Below are positions 4,908 to 6,091 of a DNA stretch of 6,091 bases, piece after piece. The position numbers were made by a program, and so were the translations under genes. Source of the stretch: Deltaproteobacteria bacterium. Lineage in GTDB: Bacteria > Desulfobacterota > Dissulfuribacteria > Dissulfuribacterales > UBA3076. A model generated the notes under the pieces. The model was given only the letters and a program-made list of their open reading frames with translations. It searched no databases and was not told the origin of the DNA. The DNA lies in the NCBI GenBank assembly GCA_021159445.1, contig JAGGRV010000147.1, positions 1-6,091 on the forward strand. The letters run 5' to 3'. Each line of letters opens with the position of its first letter. Positions within the stretch are counted from its first letter, which is position 1.

Positions 4908-4979
4908 TGGATAATTAATCGATTTTACAAGGCAATAGCCACAAAAATACTTTGCTTGGGCTTACCATTTTCTGTTACC

Positions 4980-5056
4980 GCCGAACGATTGGGGTCACCG
5001 GCTGGCGAAAGCGCGTCAGCGCTGGAGCCAGTCCTTTGTGCAGCCCATGGTTACAC
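4980..5056 (-). repeat. attC site of the 289-residue-protein cassette
   Basis: The site is about 77 bases long and starts seven bases after the stop codon. The R'' box reads GTGTAAC (5056-5050) and the R' box GTTCGGC (4986-4980), each one mismatch from consensus. The inner arms ACTGGC and GCCAG pair, and a second small stem (GCGCTGACGCGC) closes the tip. This is the clearest uninterrupted attC in the window. Confidence 0.78.
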
Positions 5057-5062
5057 GTCCAA

Positions 5063-5932
5063 CTACGAGAGGCCTTCCGGCCAATTCAGGAACAGTTCCC
5101 ATATCTCCTTGACGTCATCGTCGTCGGGGAATTGCAGGAAGCCTCTCGTCCCATCGAAGCCTGCTTCCGTTCGCCGCAGCATCTCGCATGCGGCGTGCCC
5201 GGCCTTCATGCTGCTCATGAGTGCGTGCAACGCCATCACGAAGTGTTCTTCCGTCAATTCAGCCTGCACTCTGTAGCAATGAAACCAACCCTCCGCCTCG
5301 TGATCTTCGGTGACTATATGGTCCCTGACCGCGCGCATATTTGGATGTGTATATTCGCAAAGGAACCCATAGAGGCTATGTGCCCGGCCCTCTAGTTCAC
5401 CGCATGATATGAAGTCGTCGAGAGCTGACACCATGCGGCCAATGGGTATTTTGTCTTGTTCAGAGAGGAGTAGAGTCCCTTCGAGTGATTCGGCCTTCTT
5501 CTGAGCACGAACCATGGACGTCCCAAGAAAGGTTGGAGGGATCAACTCTTCCACACTTGAACTGTCGCCGGTTTCTGCCCATTGCCTTAGTTCGTGGTGG
5601 CGGAGACATGCCATACCAGCTGCTTCAACATGGCTTCTAATAAGAACCATCGACGTGAGTAGTCTCTCAGCGCCCAGCTCCCCCAGAGCCCCCTCTTCAA
5701 GGGTCAACATCCGCACCCTTGAGGCGCAGTAGACATGCTGAATCCAAGCATTCACCATTTCAGGCGTCAGGTTTGTGAGCTTTCGTTTCTTTCTGATGCC
5801 TTGTATCACGGAGACTGGCTCATAGAATTTTTCAAATGGCACCGCCAGTACAAACTTCCGCATTCTCTCTATTTCGCCCAGGTAGGGATGTCGGGCCCCA
5901 AGAAGCGCCTCAAGTCTGTTGCAAGAGTTCAT
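5063..5932 (-). CDS. Cassette-encoded 289-residue protein, unknown, possibly HEPN-like
   Basis: A long gene for a cassette, and one I cannot name with confidence. It appears all alpha-helical. An N-terminal region has IERMRKFVLAVPFEKFYEPV, then a basic IRKKRKL. Next come ERLLTSMVLIRSHVEAAGMACLRHHEL (about 89-115), a polar linker, and a C-terminal half with SLYGFLCEYTHPNMRAVRDHI (about 186-206) and HFVMALHALMSSMKAGHAACEMLRR. The combination of R..(V/F)EAA in one helix and (L/Y).EY.HP in a later one resembles DUF5677-type, HEPN-like proteins, some of which sit in defence loci. This is a motif-level impression only. The acidic tail FPDDDDVKEIWELF is unusual. The ATG at 5932 has GAAGAAG upstream at good spacing. 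No signal peptide or membrane segment is seen. It occupies its own cassette between two attC sites and has higher GC than the tumEA cassette. Confidence 0.75.
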   Translation of the reverse strand: MNSCNRLEALLGARHPYLGEIERMRKFVLAVPFEKFYEPVSVIQGIRKKRKLTNLTPEMVNAWIQHVYCASRVRMLTLEEGALGELGAERLLTSMVLIRSHVEAAGMACLRHHELRQWAETGDSSSVEELIPPTFLGTSMVRAQKKAESLEGTLLLSEQDKIPIGRMVSALDDFISCGELEGRAHSLYGFLCEYTHPNMRAVRDHIVTEDHEAEGWFHCYRVQAELTEEHFVMALHALMSSMKAGHAACEMLRRTEAGFDGTRGFLQFPDDDDVKEIWELFLNWPEGLS

Positions 5933-5970
5933 TTTGATTCTTCTTCATGTGTAATCGCGGCGCCAGTCGC

Positions 5971-6039
5971 CAGGAACGACCAAGCTCACCTGCCGCTATG
6001 GAGTGCCAGCGGAATAGCGGTCAGGTGCAGTGTTTTGTT
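5971..6039 (-). repeat. attC site interrupted by a second intron, distal part
   Basis: On the cassette strand the site reads AACAAAACACTGCACCTG A CCGCTAT, a short tip, then ATAGCGG CAGGTG. This is a near-perfect hairpin with one bulged A, the extra-helical base typical of attC. TTGTT (6035-6039) is directly followed by intron sequence, so the R'' box should be split. Bases 5977-6002 are identical to 625-650. The R' end (GTTCCTG, 5977-5971) is degenerate. Confidence 0.75.
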
Positions 6040-6091
6040 GTGTGCCGGGCACGGCACACGTTCTTAAGGGTGAGGTCATTATAGCAAGCTC
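6040..6091 (+). mobile_element. 5' end of a second group IIC-attC intron, cut by the window edge
   Basis: GTGTGCCGGGCA follows TTGTT, exactly as in the intron at 674, and then CTTAAGGGTGAGGTC. That stretch matches the domain I start of class C introns as I recall it (GTGTGCC..GGCA, then TA.AGGGTGAG.GTC). After the first 12 bases it differs from the intron at 674, so it is a related but distinct intron and not a duplicate. Only 52 bases are visible, so completeness and coding content are unknown. Confidence 0.68.

Noticed and set aside
4952..5395. Plus-strand frames of 147 and 106 codons
   Set aside because: Both run antisense through the well-supported 289-residue gene and its attC, with no ribosome binding site or family pattern.
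1..6091. CRISPR array
   Set aside because: The repeated elements are attC palindromes at gene-length intervals with varied sequence. There are no regularly spaced identical short repeats.
1..6091. Integron integrase, attI or main cassette promoter
   Set aside because: No tyrosine recombinase reading frame is present on either strand, so the platform must lie outside the window.

Overview
The window is a stretch of an integron gene-cassette array. All cassette genes lie on the minus strand and read from right to left. Each short gene or gene pair is followed closely by a palindromic attC-like recombination site. I place attC sites, with varying certainty, at about 143-270, 622-673 joined to 1721-1727, 2153-2246, 2551-2630, 4006-4046 (weak), 4980-5056 and 5971-6039. 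No integrase gene, attI site or main cassette promoter is present, so this is the interior of an array. The mixed base composition of the cassettes (the TumE/TumA pair is AT-rich, the 289-residue gene is not), the varied attC sites and the toxin-antitoxin content suggest a chromosomal or environmental proteobacterial integron. The sequence does not fix the species.

Reading in the direction of transcription, the right edge (6040-6091) holds the first bases of a group IIC intron lying on the plus strand inside an attC. Next come a 289-residue gene of unknown function (5932-5063), an attC, a TumE/TumA-type toxin-antitoxin pair with its own predicted promoter (4822-4134), a weak attC or hairpin (4046-4006), a decayed REP-associated tyrosine transposase between inverted repeats (3989-3364), a HEPN/MNT toxin-antitoxin pair whose HEPN gene is frameshifted (3313-2642), an attC, an ASCH-domain gene, an attC and a 122-residue gene of unknown function. 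The attC after that gene is split by a second, complete 1047-base group IIC-attC intron (674-1720, plus strand). A 105-residue SH3-like gene, another attC and the start of a further cassette gene (121-1) finish the window.

The best-supported special feature is the pair of introns. Both begin with GTGTGCC directly after TTGTT, inside attC sites that share a 26-base identical arm, and both oppose the cassettes. This is how attC-targeting IIC introns behave. Joining the exons of the complete intron restores a perfect R'' box (ACCTAAC on the cassette strand). Its RNA core, including domains V and VI with a bulged branch-point A, looks intact. Its reverse transcriptase is only an N-terminal stub plus an out-of-frame YVDD motif, so any mobility would need protein supplied in trans.

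Several elements are at an early stage of decay: an amber codon and a probable one-base shift in the transposase, one extra A in an A-tract in the HEPN toxin, and a shortened attC arm next to the complete intron.
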